Source: a virus | DNA length: 30,684 nucleotides | IMG/VR virus record: IMGVR_UViG_3300023174_009219 | Span: 1-30,684 of that record | Reading direction: 5' to 3' (one strand) | Shown here: positions 14,654-21,101 of the stretch, one piece after another | Layout of the letters: every line of letters begins with the position of its first letter | How positions within the stretch are numbered: the first letter of the stretch is position 1 | Position numbers and translations under genes: made by a program | Notes under the pieces: model-generated | The model's input: only the letters and a program-made list of their open reading frames with translations | Database searches by the model: none | What the model was told of the DNA's origin: nothing

Positions 14654-14821
14654 TTAGAAGTCCTCAATGTCAATCACGTCATCAGCCCACCGGAGCGTCT
14701 TGCCCCCGAGCCAGATGTGATAGTCCAAGATCCTCATCCCCTCGGTGAAGGGGAGTTCCCAAAGGATATAATCGAAAGTCCACGAGGTCTTCTCGGCCAG
14801 CCTAGCGACGTAACTCGTCAA
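14654..14821 (-). CDS. Tail assembly chaperone second frame (T-like), by -1 frameshift
   Basis: This short frame encodes about 55 residues (TSYVARLAEKTSWTFDYILW, then a WELPFTEGMR segment, ending DVIDIEDF). It is in the -1 frame relative to the upstream gene. The open frame extends upstream through the CCCAAAA heptamer to a stop 11 codons or so beyond it. It is therefore best read as the extension of a GT-type fusion, in the way lambda makes gpG and gpGT. A TTG at 14821, overlapping the upstream stop as TTGA, could instead start it independently. It lies just before the gene upstream of the tape measure, the standard place for T. The Trp-rich LAE..W.FDYI..LP pattern resembles small tail assembly proteins. 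Confidence 0.75.
   Translation of the reverse strand: MTSYVARLAEKTSWTFDYILWELPFTEGMRILDYHIWLGGKTLRWADDVIDIEDF
14668..14673 (-). promoter_or_regulatory. TTGACA start-proximal motif (N15)
   Basis: TTGACA ends 15 nt before the ATG at 14652. Here it is also coding sequence (Ile-Asp-Ile of the chaperone extension). Confidence 0.5.
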
Positions 14822-14845
14822 CCAGCCCGGCCTCCAGCTTTTGGG
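14795..14845 (-). promoter_or_regulatory. Programmed -1 ribosomal frameshift signal
   Basis: The heptamer CCCAAAA (14845 to 14839 on the - strand) is in register X-XXY-YYZ, with 0-frame codons GAC CCA AAA. A 6-nt spacer GCTGGA follows. Then comes a stem-loop in which GGCCGG (14832-14827) pairs with CTGGCC (14800-14795), with one G-U pair. It extends by two more pairs past a G-G mismatch and contains an inner GACG/CGTC stem. Slippage by -1 gives AGC TGG AGG as the next codons, the frame that runs to 14654. Confidence 0.85.
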
Positions 14846-15321
14846 TCGGCTGATTCTCCACCGCCGCTACCACTAGCTGTCCCTGAAACTGCCGTCTTGC
14901 TCTTGTTCATCCGCTCCACTAGCTCGAGGATGCGAGGTGTCGCCTCGGTGAAGACATCCGCCTCATACGTATCAAGGAAGTCATAAACCGCTGCCCTAAA
15001 CTCCTGTGGTCTCGCAGAGAGTTTCCTCACTTCATCCTTCTCCGAGGATTGGCAGAACAGGATAGCTCCGACGTCGAATGCCACGGAGTTCATCCTTCCC
15101 ATGACTAAGCCAACTCCACACTCGATCAGCATCGCCAAGTCTCCAGCCGAGATCCTGCGAAGCGAGAGACCGGCGATCTCCTCGCCGCTACGGAGGATTT
15201 CCTGATCGAGTTCTCGGTTGCGCTCAGACGTGTTGATCTGACTTCCTTCGTTGAGGTCATCCGAGAAGTCGGAGAATTCTTTGATGGGTTCCTTCTTTGA
15301 TGGGGTTTTCTTGTTTTGCAT
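14818..15321 (-). CDS. Tail assembly chaperone (G-like)
   Basis: This 167-residue protein lies upstream of the tape measure. Its N-terminus is charged (KKTPSKKEPIKEFSDFSDD). The helical core includes GEEIAGLSLRRISAGDLAML and GRMNSVAFDVGAILFCQSSE, then an ARPQEFRAAVYDFLD segment. The flexible tail is Gly/Ser-rich (SGTASGSGGGESADP), and the slippery site lies near its end. Such a core followed by a disordered linker is typical of tail chaperones expressed in two forms. The ATG at 15321 is supported by a strong SD (AAAGGAGAT). It should coat the tape measure protein during tail assembly. Confidence 0.78.
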   Translation of the reverse strand: MQNKKTPSKKEPIKEFSDFSDDLNEGSQINTSERNRELDQEILRSGEEIAGLSLRRISAGDLAMLIECGVGLVMGRMNSVAFDVGAILFCQSSEKDEVRKLSARPQEFRAAVYDFLDTYEADVFTEATPRILELVERMNKSKTAVSGTASGSGGGESADPKAGGRAG

Positions 15322-15334
15322 AAATGGATCTCCT

Positions 15335-15748
15335 TTAGCTGGCGAGCTGTGCGAGGTGTTGACGCTCGGCAGTTCCGAGGCGGGGGGTGAAGGCCAGCCT
15401 CTTGTCCCCCCGGTTGCGTAGCATCTGATTTGGCACTCTGTGGCTCTCCGTGATGATATGTGTCCGTGATAGCAGGGCCTCTCGCGCCAAGAGGAAACAG
15501 ACCATGTTCGAGGGGCGTGGAACTCCTTCACCGAGCGGATTCTCCCATGCGCGGAGGAAGTCACTCAGATCCTCGCCATCCGTATTTGTGGTGTTGAAGT
15601 GCCAGGTGAAAGACTCGCGGCCTTCGGTCGTAAGTCGGGTGCACTCGGCATTGGCCTTGAATGCGAAACCGGCAGCGTGTAGCGATATCGCCAACTTCAT
15701 GTCGGAGGTGGAAAACCACCCTCCTTGTAGGGAATCTTCTTCAGTCAT
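15335..15748 (-). CDS. Hypothetical tail-region protein
   Basis: This 137-residue protein of unknown family lies between the tail tube candidate and the chaperone. The N-terminal part (DMKLAISLHAAGFAFKANAE) suggests a helix followed by strands. The middle holds SFTWHFNTTNTDGEDLSDFLRAW, and the C-terminal half is basic (RVPNQMLRNRGDKRLAF). The ATG at 15748 follows an AT-rich gap of 70 bp. It ends 13 nt before the chaperone start. A structural or chaperone role is inferred from location only. Confidence 0.62.
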   Translation of the reverse strand: MTEEDSLQGGWFSTSDMKLAISLHAAGFAFKANAECTRLTTEGRESFTWHFNTTNTDGEDLSDFLRAWENPLGEGVPRPSNMVCFLLAREALLSRTHIITESHRVPNQMLRNRGDKRLAFTPRLGTAERQHLAQLAS

Positions 15749-15818
15749 ATTCAGTTATTTAGTTATTCAAAATGGAAGCCCCCTATTCGCCGGGGGCCAA
15801 GGCGTGGGAGGAGAAAGA

Positions 15819-16205
15819 TTAGACTCCAGGGATGACTCCAGTGATGAGCGGGTATCGGGTCGCAGAAACCGAGATATCCTTGAATCCGTCGGGACGCTTG
15901 CTGACCTGAACTGAGTCAACGATCACATTCCCGACACTCACGCCACCTACGGACTCAAGGTTAGCCAGGATGATGGCAACACCAACCGACGCGGCGACTA
16001 CTCCGGTCGCACCGGCCACTGTGCCAGCAACAGAGATTGCGGACTTGGGGTTGTAGTAGGCGACGAGCTTGACCTCGCCAATTTCGTTCTTGACTTCCTG
16101 CTTATCGCTCGAAGTGGAGATGGAGAATGAGTTGATAAGGATTCCAGTCTCGACTGTGCATCCGAAGGTAGTGCCAGTTGCTGATCCGAGGAGGGTTGCG
16201 GCCAT
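15819..16205 (-). CDS. Major tail (tube) protein candidate
   Basis: This 128-residue protein is a likely tail tube subunit. It is beta-rich, with SFSISTSSDKQEVKNEIGE followed by VKLVAYYNPKSAISVAGTVAG, a loop, and then NVIVDSVQVSKRPDGFKDIS with SVTATRYP-like ending (ISVSATRYPLI). The motif of strands ending in V-x-K-x-x-x-x-F-x-x-I-x-V-x-A-x-x-Y-P is usual in short tube proteins. Position after the tail terminator candidate and before the chaperone fits. The start is the ATG at 16205. A TTGACA lies 53 nt upstream, too far to match the spacing of the other sites. Confidence 0.68.
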   Translation of the reverse strand: MAATLLGSATGTTFGCTVETGILINSFSISTSSDKQEVKNEIGEVKLVAYYNPKSAISVAGTVAGATGVVAASVGVAIILANLESVGGVSVGNVIVDSVQVSKRPDGFKDISVSATRYPLITGVIPGV

Positions 16206-16265
16206 ATGATGAGGTGGTTAGCGGTGGTAGCGGGGTGGAGGATTTGGAGATGCGGGGGTGTCAAA

Positions 16266-16679
16266 TCAGTCCATGACTCCCAAGGTCATCTGGAGATCCG
16301 CCGTCCATGAGTTGCTGTCCTGGGCGGTGGAAATCGTGGTCGGGCATGGAGTGCTACCGCAGAAGTTCGGCGCGTCGGCCACAGGCCAATTCGCAAGGAG
16401 GTAGCTGCTAGTCAGCGCGACCTTCAGACTCTCCAGCGCGGCGGTGAACTGCGTGTAGGCTGTAGCTCCCAGCAGTGCCGGGGCCGTGAGCTTGATCGTG
16501 GCAGTGGCCGTGTAGAGGCCCTTGCCCACGGAGGAGAAGGAATCCACCGAGACGATCAAATGCAGGGCCTCGGGAGTCATCTCCTCGAAGTTCGTCCCGG
16601 TATAGATCGTGGTCGGTGAGAGGAAAGCCGAGGCGGCGAGCGCGGCCTTCAATGCGGTTTCTACGGCGAGGGGGTTCAT
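16266..16679 (-). CDS. Tail terminator/completion protein candidate
   Basis: This 137-residue protein starts with a helix (NPLAVETALKAALAASAFL) and continues with alternating strands and a helix (ATAYTQFTAALESLKVAL). The order is that of lambda gpU-like tail terminators, which cap the tail tube and join it to the head. The ATG at 16679 overlaps the upstream stop as ATGA. Its position between the head-tail joining protein and the tube protein supports the call; the sequence alone does not prove it. Confidence 0.6.
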   Translation of the reverse strand: MNPLAVETALKAALAASAFLSPTTIYTGTNFEEMTPEALHLIVSVDSFSSVGKGLYTATATIKLTAPALLGATAYTQFTAALESLKVALTSSYLLANWPVADAPNFCGSTPCPTTISTAQDSNSWTADLQMTLGVMD

Positions 16680-17008
16680 TTTGAAGAGCTAATTGCTGTG
16701 ACGTGAATTTCATCACCTAGCGGTGAACCCTTGAGGGAGTTCGGGGGTGCGCTAACAAGGAACGTCCTGTTCTCAGCTACCAATAGAACTGCCGTCTTTA
16801 GTGCTGGCTTGGGGGCGCGGCCAACCGGCCAGCGCAGCGAGATCGTTGTTTCCGTGGAAAAACCGCCAGACTCTAGCGATGTTTGATGACGGGGAGGCGA
16901 GACGTGGGCAAAGAAGGTCTTTCCAGAGATTGTGACCTGAGTGCCGAGAGCATCGGCGATGCTGGCGAGACCTTTGCGATGAAAGGCTGCGATGGAGTTC
17001 CGGTTCAC
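16676..17008 (-). CDS. Head-tail joining protein candidate
   Basis: This 110-residue protein has a strand-rich layout (TQVTISGKTFFAHVSPPR, then ETTISLRWPVGRAPKPALKT, then NRTFLVSAPP) like small head-tail connectors of the gpFII type. It is the first gene after the capsid gene. The start is GTG at 17008, chosen because TTGACA lies exactly 13 nt upstream and the frame has no ATG near the N-terminus. It is ATGA-coupled to the tail terminator candidate. Confidence 0.62.
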   Translation of the reverse strand: MNRNSIAAFHRKGLASIADALGTQVTISGKTFFAHVSPPRHQTSLESGGFSTETTISLRWPVGRAPKPALKTAVLLVAENRTFLVSAPPNSLKGSPLGDEIHVTAISSSK

Positions 17009-17021
17009 TCTCTCAACCGGC

Positions 17022-17027
17022 TGTCAA
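17022..17027 (-). promoter_or_regulatory. TTGACA start-proximal motif (N13)
   Basis: TTGACA on the - strand lies exactly 13 nt before the GTG start at 17008. Confidence 0.6.
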
Positions 17028-17031
17028 AAGT

Positions 17032-17064
17032 CCTCGACCCTCGACCTCTCGACCCTCGACTCTC
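17032..17064 (+). repeat. CTCGACC-type short direct repeats
   Basis: CTCGACC occurs in near-tandem copies with CTCTCGACC variants between the capsid and connector genes. It is similar to the repeat at 3944-3978 in the holin gene. Confidence 0.7.
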
Positions 17065-17087
17065 TGCATCATCCCAAGACGCAAGAA

Positions 17088-17113
17088 GGGGTGGAGCCTT
17101 GCGACCCCACCCC
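17088..17113 (-). terminator. Hairpin after the capsid gene
   Basis: GGGGTGG (17088-17094) and CCACCCC (17107-17113) form a perfect 7-bp GC-rich stem about 18 nt past the capsid stop. No U-tract follows on the - strand. It may be a pause site, partial terminator or mRNA 3' stabiliser that keeps capsid expression high relative to tail genes. Confidence 0.45.
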
Positions 17114-17130
17114 ATCAAGCAATGAACCGA

Positions 17131-17994
17131 CTAGAAATAGGCGGCGGCGACGATCAGTCCCATTGTTCCGCTGGTGACAGCCTTGGCTGCGCCAAACATC
17201 ACCTCGCAGCTCGCGATAATCGCACGGCTGCTGGAATCGGACCAGACATTGTAGTAGATGCTGAGTCCGAGGCTCTCAAGAACCACGACATCCGAGATCA
17301 GCATGTTGCTGCGGACGTGATCGAGGCTAGGAGCTGCGGAGGCAATCGCAAGAGCCTCGGGGCTGCAAGCGAAACCGGCGAGACGGGCCTGACCGCTGAA
17401 CTGGTTGGCATAGAAGATGCCACCGTCGAACCCGTAAGCACCCTTGTCGAGCGTCAGCCCGGTGGTTGCCGTTGGGATGATGCCGCTGTAGAGGGTCGGC
17501 GAGAGAACAAGGCCCTTGGAACCACTCTTGGAAACGGACGACCAGAGCTTGGCAAGATCGCCAGCGGCGAAATTAGCGGCTGGGGTTGCAGGAGCCACGA
17601 TTGCGCTGCCGAAGTTGGCAACGGTGATCGGGGCTGTGACGAGTGACCAGATCTTGTCGGCGAGAGCGTTCAAGTTGATCTTCACCAGCTTCTCGAGCTT
17701 CACGGCATTCTGAATGTCAGAATACTCAAGGCCGAAAGGCTGATAGATGTGATCGAGGCTGACGGTTACCTTGTCCAGAGTCGTACCACCCACGCTATTG
17801 AAAGCGGTAGGGTTGGTCTGGGTGCTGGCAGTTGCTGTGGCGACAGGAACCTGGAGGGTGTCCTTGGGCTTCTTGACCTCTGAGGAGAAGTCAGATGAAA
17901 AAAGGCTCAGGGCGGCCAGGCGGTTGCCAAGTACGGTCTGAGCCTGCTCGCTGATGGTGGAGCCAATCAAGGCTGCATCAATGGTATTAGGCAT
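17131..17994 (-). CDS. Major capsid protein
   Basis: This 287-residue protein is called from its size, composition and place. It follows a protease/scaffold gene and precedes connector genes. It is Ala/Ser/Val-rich with few charges. The N-terminal region SEQAQTVLGNRLAALSLFSS, KPKDTLQVPVATATASTQTN and VSLDHIYQPFGLEYSDIQN resembles the N-arm, E-loop and spine of HK97-fold coat proteins. The segment GKGLVLSP-like (GSKGLVLSPTLYSGII) with the later FACSPEALAIASAAP resembles the A-domain strands. The ATG at 17994 has no strong SD, which is odd for the most abundant protein. Confidence 0.85.
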   Translation of the reverse strand: MPNTIDAALIGSTISEQAQTVLGNRLAALSLFSSDFSSEVKKPKDTLQVPVATATASTQTNPTAFNSVGGTTLDKVTVSLDHIYQPFGLEYSDIQNAVKLEKLVKINLNALADKIWSLVTAPITVANFGSAIVAPATPAANFAAGDLAKLWSSVSKSGSKGLVLSPTLYSGIIPTATTGLTLDKGAYGFDGGIFYANQFSGQARLAGFACSPEALAIASAAPSLDHVRSNMLISDVVVLESLGLSIYYNVWSDSSSRAIIASCEVMFGAAKAVTSGTMGLIVAAAYF

Positions 17995-18052
17995 GGTGGG
18001 TGGGGTTGGGTTTGTTGTTGCTGGCTTTCCTGAGAGTTAATCCCTCACGAAA

Positions 18053-19183
18053 TTATTTGCCGGTTCGTGCGGCGAAGATTGCTTTCTTGTGAGTCTTGAA
18101 AATCTCGGCAGCGAGCTTCTTGTCACCGGCCTCGACGGCGGCGGCGTAGGCTTCTGCGGGATTGAAGGACGTGGAGTCAGAAGCGATCTCCAGCTCCACA
18201 TCGGAGGGAAGAAGACCGACTGCCTTCAGCGCAAGACGCTTGGTCTCCTCGAGGGAGGCGATGCGAAGATCCTTGGTGGCATTCTCAGCCTTGAGATTTG
18301 TGATCTCGATGGTTGCCGCTTGAAGGTTAGCCCGCAGGGAGATGATCTCTCCCTTCTGCAAGTCAAAGGACTCTACGACTGCGGAGAGCTTGGAGTTAAT
18401 GACCTCCTCGACTTTCTCCTCGGAAATCTGCGGCTCAACGGCAACTTCGGCGACCGGCTCTGGAGTAACTTCCTGAACCTCTTCGGGGAGGTTCTGAGTT
18501 CCCTCTGGCCCCTTCACCTCGAACTGCTCCTTGGAAACAAGCGACTCGTCTTCAGGAACTGGGTCAATAACTGGGTCGGAAATCTCGGAGGCAATAACCT
18601 CGGCGATGTGTTTGATTTCGCCAGCAATAGTCTCAGGCGTGATCTCCTCAACCTTCACCTCTTCAACAAGGGGAGCGGCGGGAGCTTCTGGTGTTGGGTT
18701 TTCGCTCATAACTTGAAAGAGGCCGGTAGGGTTGGCGGCTGGCTGATCGACCAGATCAGCGGAATAAATCTCCATGCACCGAGCCGAGGGGACTTGTCCC
18801 TCCTCCATGACTTCACTCTCCCCAGAGAAGGAGATGGAGAGGCCGAAAGATCCTGGCATATTCTCAGCCATCTCGAGGATCTTCTCGTAATCATCGTGAC
18901 TCTTGAGAAGGTGCAGATCGGCACGGAGTTGAACTCCATCAATCACGAAATCACGAAGGACTCCGACCATGGCATCAATGCCGGTGTAGTGATCCATCTT
19001 GACCCGAAGGCCGTCGGTGTAGGTCTCGGCGGATGCCTTCACTTGATCCAGCGTAACAGAATCAACGATCATCCCATGACCCTTGGCATCTCCCTCGGTA
19101 ATGACAGAGACACCGCGCAGGATGCCAGCATCGCGGTCAACTTGTGACCCAGTAGCGGCTGCGAAGAGAGTAAGGCGTGCCAT
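18053..19183 (-). CDS. Prohead protease fused to scaffold-like domain
   Basis: This 376-residue protein combines two functions. Residues 1-155 resemble the HK97-type (S78/U35) prohead protease: H65 in VKMDHYTG, S116 in FGLSISF, and E138 in CMEIYSADLVDQPAANPTG, which matches the family E-x-S-x-V-x-x-P-A-N pattern. Residues about 160-280 are acidic and Pro/Val/Glu-rich, and 280-376 form a coiled coil (KGEIISLRANLQAATIEITN), as in a scaffold. It should shape the procapsid and then cleave itself and its partners. The ATG at 19183 begins MARLTLF, with TTGACA 18 nt upstream. An internal ATG at 18709 falls exactly at the domain border. Confidence 0.8.
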   Translation of the reverse strand: MARLTLFAAATGSQVDRDAGILRGVSVITEGDAKGHGMIVDSVTLDQVKASAETYTDGLRVKMDHYTGIDAMVGVLRDFVIDGVQLRADLHLLKSHDDYEKILEMAENMPGSFGLSISFSGESEVMEEGQVPSARCMEIYSADLVDQPAANPTGLFQVMSENPTPEAPAAPLVEEVKVEEITPETIAGEIKHIAEVIASEISDPVIDPVPEDESLVSKEQFEVKGPEGTQNLPEEVQEVTPEPVAEVAVEPQISEEKVEEVINSKLSAVVESFDLQKGEIISLRANLQAATIEITNLKAENATKDLRIASLEETKRLALKAVGLLPSDVELEIASDSTSFNPAEAYAAAVEAGDKKLAAEIFKTHKKAIFAARTGK

Positions 19184-19201
19184 GATTGAGAAATGTGGGG
19201 T

Positions 19202-19207
19202 TGTCAA
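19202..19207 (-). promoter_or_regulatory. TTGACA start-proximal motif (N18)
   Basis: TTGACA follows the portal stop directly (TGATTTGACA) and ends 18 nt before the protease/scaffold start. Confidence 0.5.
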
Positions 19208-19208
19208 A

Positions 19209-20720
19209 TCAGGCCGTTGGATCTGCTGGCGCACTTGGATCTACCGGCTGAGTTGGCTGGCTGACCGCAATCGGTGATCCCGGAGCTGGCGGGAATACTT
19301 CCTGCACGCTGATCTCGATCCCTTCCTCTGCGGCGATTTCTTGAACCCTCTTCTTCCTACGGACGGCTGCGCGGATGATGTCCTCGATCACCTTGTCGTG
19401 ATCCTTGCCCTGCATATTGTAGAATTCCGGCGGAGAGATTTGCCCAAGAGTGAGCATGGAGCTGTAGAGGCGACCATCTCTGGTAATATCCACACTCACT
19501 TTCTGAGGAGCCGACCAGTGCGCCCTCCACCAATCCGAACCATCATTGGGCATCGGTAAGCGACCGGCTTGGATCTCCTGCCAGACCCAGAAACGCCAGA
19601 ACGGAGCGCAGAAGGAGGTGATGATGATGTCTTGAATCCGTGAAATGGTCTTCGCCGCATCCTCCATTGCAAATCGCATGGTCGCTCCCCCGGCCTCCTC
19701 GGGATCAAAGAGCACTGCCGCTGGCATATTGAATCCGTGTGCAATGTCGCGGCGTAGGTACTTGAGAAAGATGTCGAGATTCGCCGATGGGTGCGCGTTG
19801 TTAAAACTCTCAATCTTCTCGCCGGGCTTGAGCTGCGGGATCACCGATCCCTCCATCATCAGATCCTTGGTGATTGGTGAGCCGCTTCCGGTCTGTTGCT
19901 TCTGAAGAGATGATCCAAGGCCAATAGATCCAGCCTCGGGTGAGGTGATGATAAAGCTAAGAGAGGCCCCTAGCTTTGCGCTCATCTTCTCGTAACTCAC
20001 AATCTCGCTTGCATCCTGAAGGTTGTCGGCTGCGCGGTGCAACCACGGGCGAGAGCGAACCTGACCGACCCGATCAATGCGACCCACGCGAGTCAGATCA
20101 TCCGCACTGATCTCGTTGTAGTCGCTAAAGCTACCGGGCGACTTCAGCACTCGGTAGCGAGTAGCGGCTCCGAGCTTGGAAATCTTCACGCCATCATGCC
20201 ACCCTTCCTTCACGTCTGCATGGGATGACCCGACATTCTCTCCTGGCACGATGCGGAAAAGAGCGCGGCCTGAGTTCGATGTCTGCTTCTGCCAGAAGCA
20301 ATCACCGGCCAAGGCCATCTGCTTTACTAGCAATTCTTGAGCATCGTAGAAGTTCACTTGCTTCGCCACATCGACTCCGAGAGGTGAATTCCCACAGGCA
20401 TCCTCAAACGCTTGCTCGGCCATGCGGTTCCACTTCTCATCGGCAGTACGGGCTTGCGGTACAAGAGGCCCGACGAACTTGGCGATGCCATCCACCGCAC
20501 GGGCGGCTAGACCGATATTCTCGTAGAGGAAGAACGATTTCTTGGTCTGCTCTAACCGTGCCGATGTCGTGAGGGACTTCGAGGCGTCGAGAGTCGGAGT
20601 GTAAATCCACATCCGCTGCGGTGAGGAGAGACCATCAGCAGACCGAAAGTTGGTCTGATCCTTCTTAGGCCGTCCTGCCCCTTCACGCTTGCCACCACGA
20701 TTTGATTTCGGTTCGCTCAT
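19209..20720 (-). CDS. Portal protein (lambda gpB-like)
   Basis: This 503-residue protein forms the dodecameric DNA gate at the capsid vertex. It matches the lambda-type portal family: LYENIGLAARAVDGIAKFVG near the N-terminus, DVAKQVNFYDAQELLVKQMA, then LKYLRRDIAHGFNMPAAVLF with the family R-D-I-A-x-G-x-x-M/L-P pattern, and a C-terminal helix. The C-terminus is Pro-rich and disordered. The N-terminus holds GGKREGAGRPKK, a basic GAGRP-type motif more usual in small terminase subunits. The ATG at 20720 has TTGACA exactly 13 nt upstream, which rejects the GTG-type start four codons earlier. Confidence 0.88.
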   Translation of the reverse strand: MSEPKSNRGGKREGAGRPKKDQTNFRSADGLSSPQRMWIYTPTLDASKSLTTSARLEQTKKSFFLYENIGLAARAVDGIAKFVGPLVPQARTADEKWNRMAEQAFEDACGNSPLGVDVAKQVNFYDAQELLVKQMALAGDCFWQKQTSNSGRALFRIVPGENVGSSHADVKEGWHDGVKISKLGAATRYRVLKSPGSFSDYNEISADDLTRVGRIDRVGQVRSRPWLHRAADNLQDASEIVSYEKMSAKLGASLSFIITSPEAGSIGLGSSLQKQQTGSGSPITKDLMMEGSVIPQLKPGEKIESFNNAHPSANLDIFLKYLRRDIAHGFNMPAAVLFDPEEAGGATMRFAMEDAAKTISRIQDIIITSFCAPFWRFWVWQEIQAGRLPMPNDGSDWWRAHWSAPQKVSVDITRDGRLYSSMLTLGQISPPEFYNMQGKDHDKVIEDIIRAAVRRKKRVQEIAAEEGIEISVQEVFPPAPGSPIAVSQPTQPVDPSAPADPTA

Positions 20721-20733
20721 GACAGAGCGCATC

Positions 20734-20739
20734 TGTCAA
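20734..20739 (-). promoter_or_regulatory. TTGACA start-proximal motif (N13)
   Basis: TTGACA on the - strand lies exactly 13 nt before the portal ATG at 20720. Confidence 0.6.
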
Positions 20740-20762
20740 AATTCAAACGGAAATCAAAGGGA

Positions 20763-21071
20763 TCAGATAGAAAACCGAGCAGTGCTGAAGTCGGGACGAG
20801 TTCCAATCTGGCGACCCGTCACCGTGCCATCTCCATTCAAAGGGACATCGCCTTTCTCCTTGCGAACATCCATGACACACTCGAGATAGACCCACTTAGG
20901 AAAGGACACCTCGCCATTTGCTGATCCACCTTCTGCGCTAGTCCCAGTAATCAAGACCTCCTCGCAAGCCGAAGCAAAGATTGTGTCAGCAAGTGCCTGT
21001 AACTCAGCGAGGCTCTTATACCGGAGGTACGATTTGATTCCACTAACCTTGTGATGATCGGGCGAGGCCAT
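20763..21071 (-). CDS. gpW-position head-tail joining protein candidate
   Basis: This 102-residue protein lies between the large terminase and portal genes, where lambda has W. The first half is helical (GIKSYLRYKSLAELQALADT, then FASACEEVLITG), followed by strands (EVSFPKWVYLECVMDVRKE). The fold could be gpW-like, but the protein is longer than gpW (68 residues) and I see no diagnostic motif. The C-terminus (GRQIGTRPDFSTARF) is flexible. The ATG at 21071 has TTGACA exactly 13 nt upstream. Confidence 0.55.
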   Translation of the reverse strand: MASPDHHKVSGIKSYLRYKSLAELQALADTIFASACEEVLITGTSAEGGSANGEVSFPKWVYLECVMDVRKEKGDVPLNGDGTVTGRQIGTRPDFSTARFSI

Positions 21072-21084
21072 GCCTCATCCCGCT

Positions 21085-21090
21085 TGTCAA
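21085..21090 (-). promoter_or_regulatory. TTGACA start-proximal motif (N13)
   Basis: TTGACA on the - strand lies exactly 13 nt before the ATG at 21071. Confidence 0.6.
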
Positions 21091-21101
21091 AGGATCTCCA
21101 A

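Noticed and set aside
14654-14821. Independent gene starting at TTG 14821
   Set aside because: It is possible, but the in-register CCCAAAA heptamer, 6-nt spacer and hairpin make frameshift expression the better explanation.
18089-19147. 352-residue + strand open frame opposite the protease/scaffold gene
   Set aside because: It is a long antisense shadow. It is rich in Leu and Gly with no domain, and the opposite strand has clear protease motifs.
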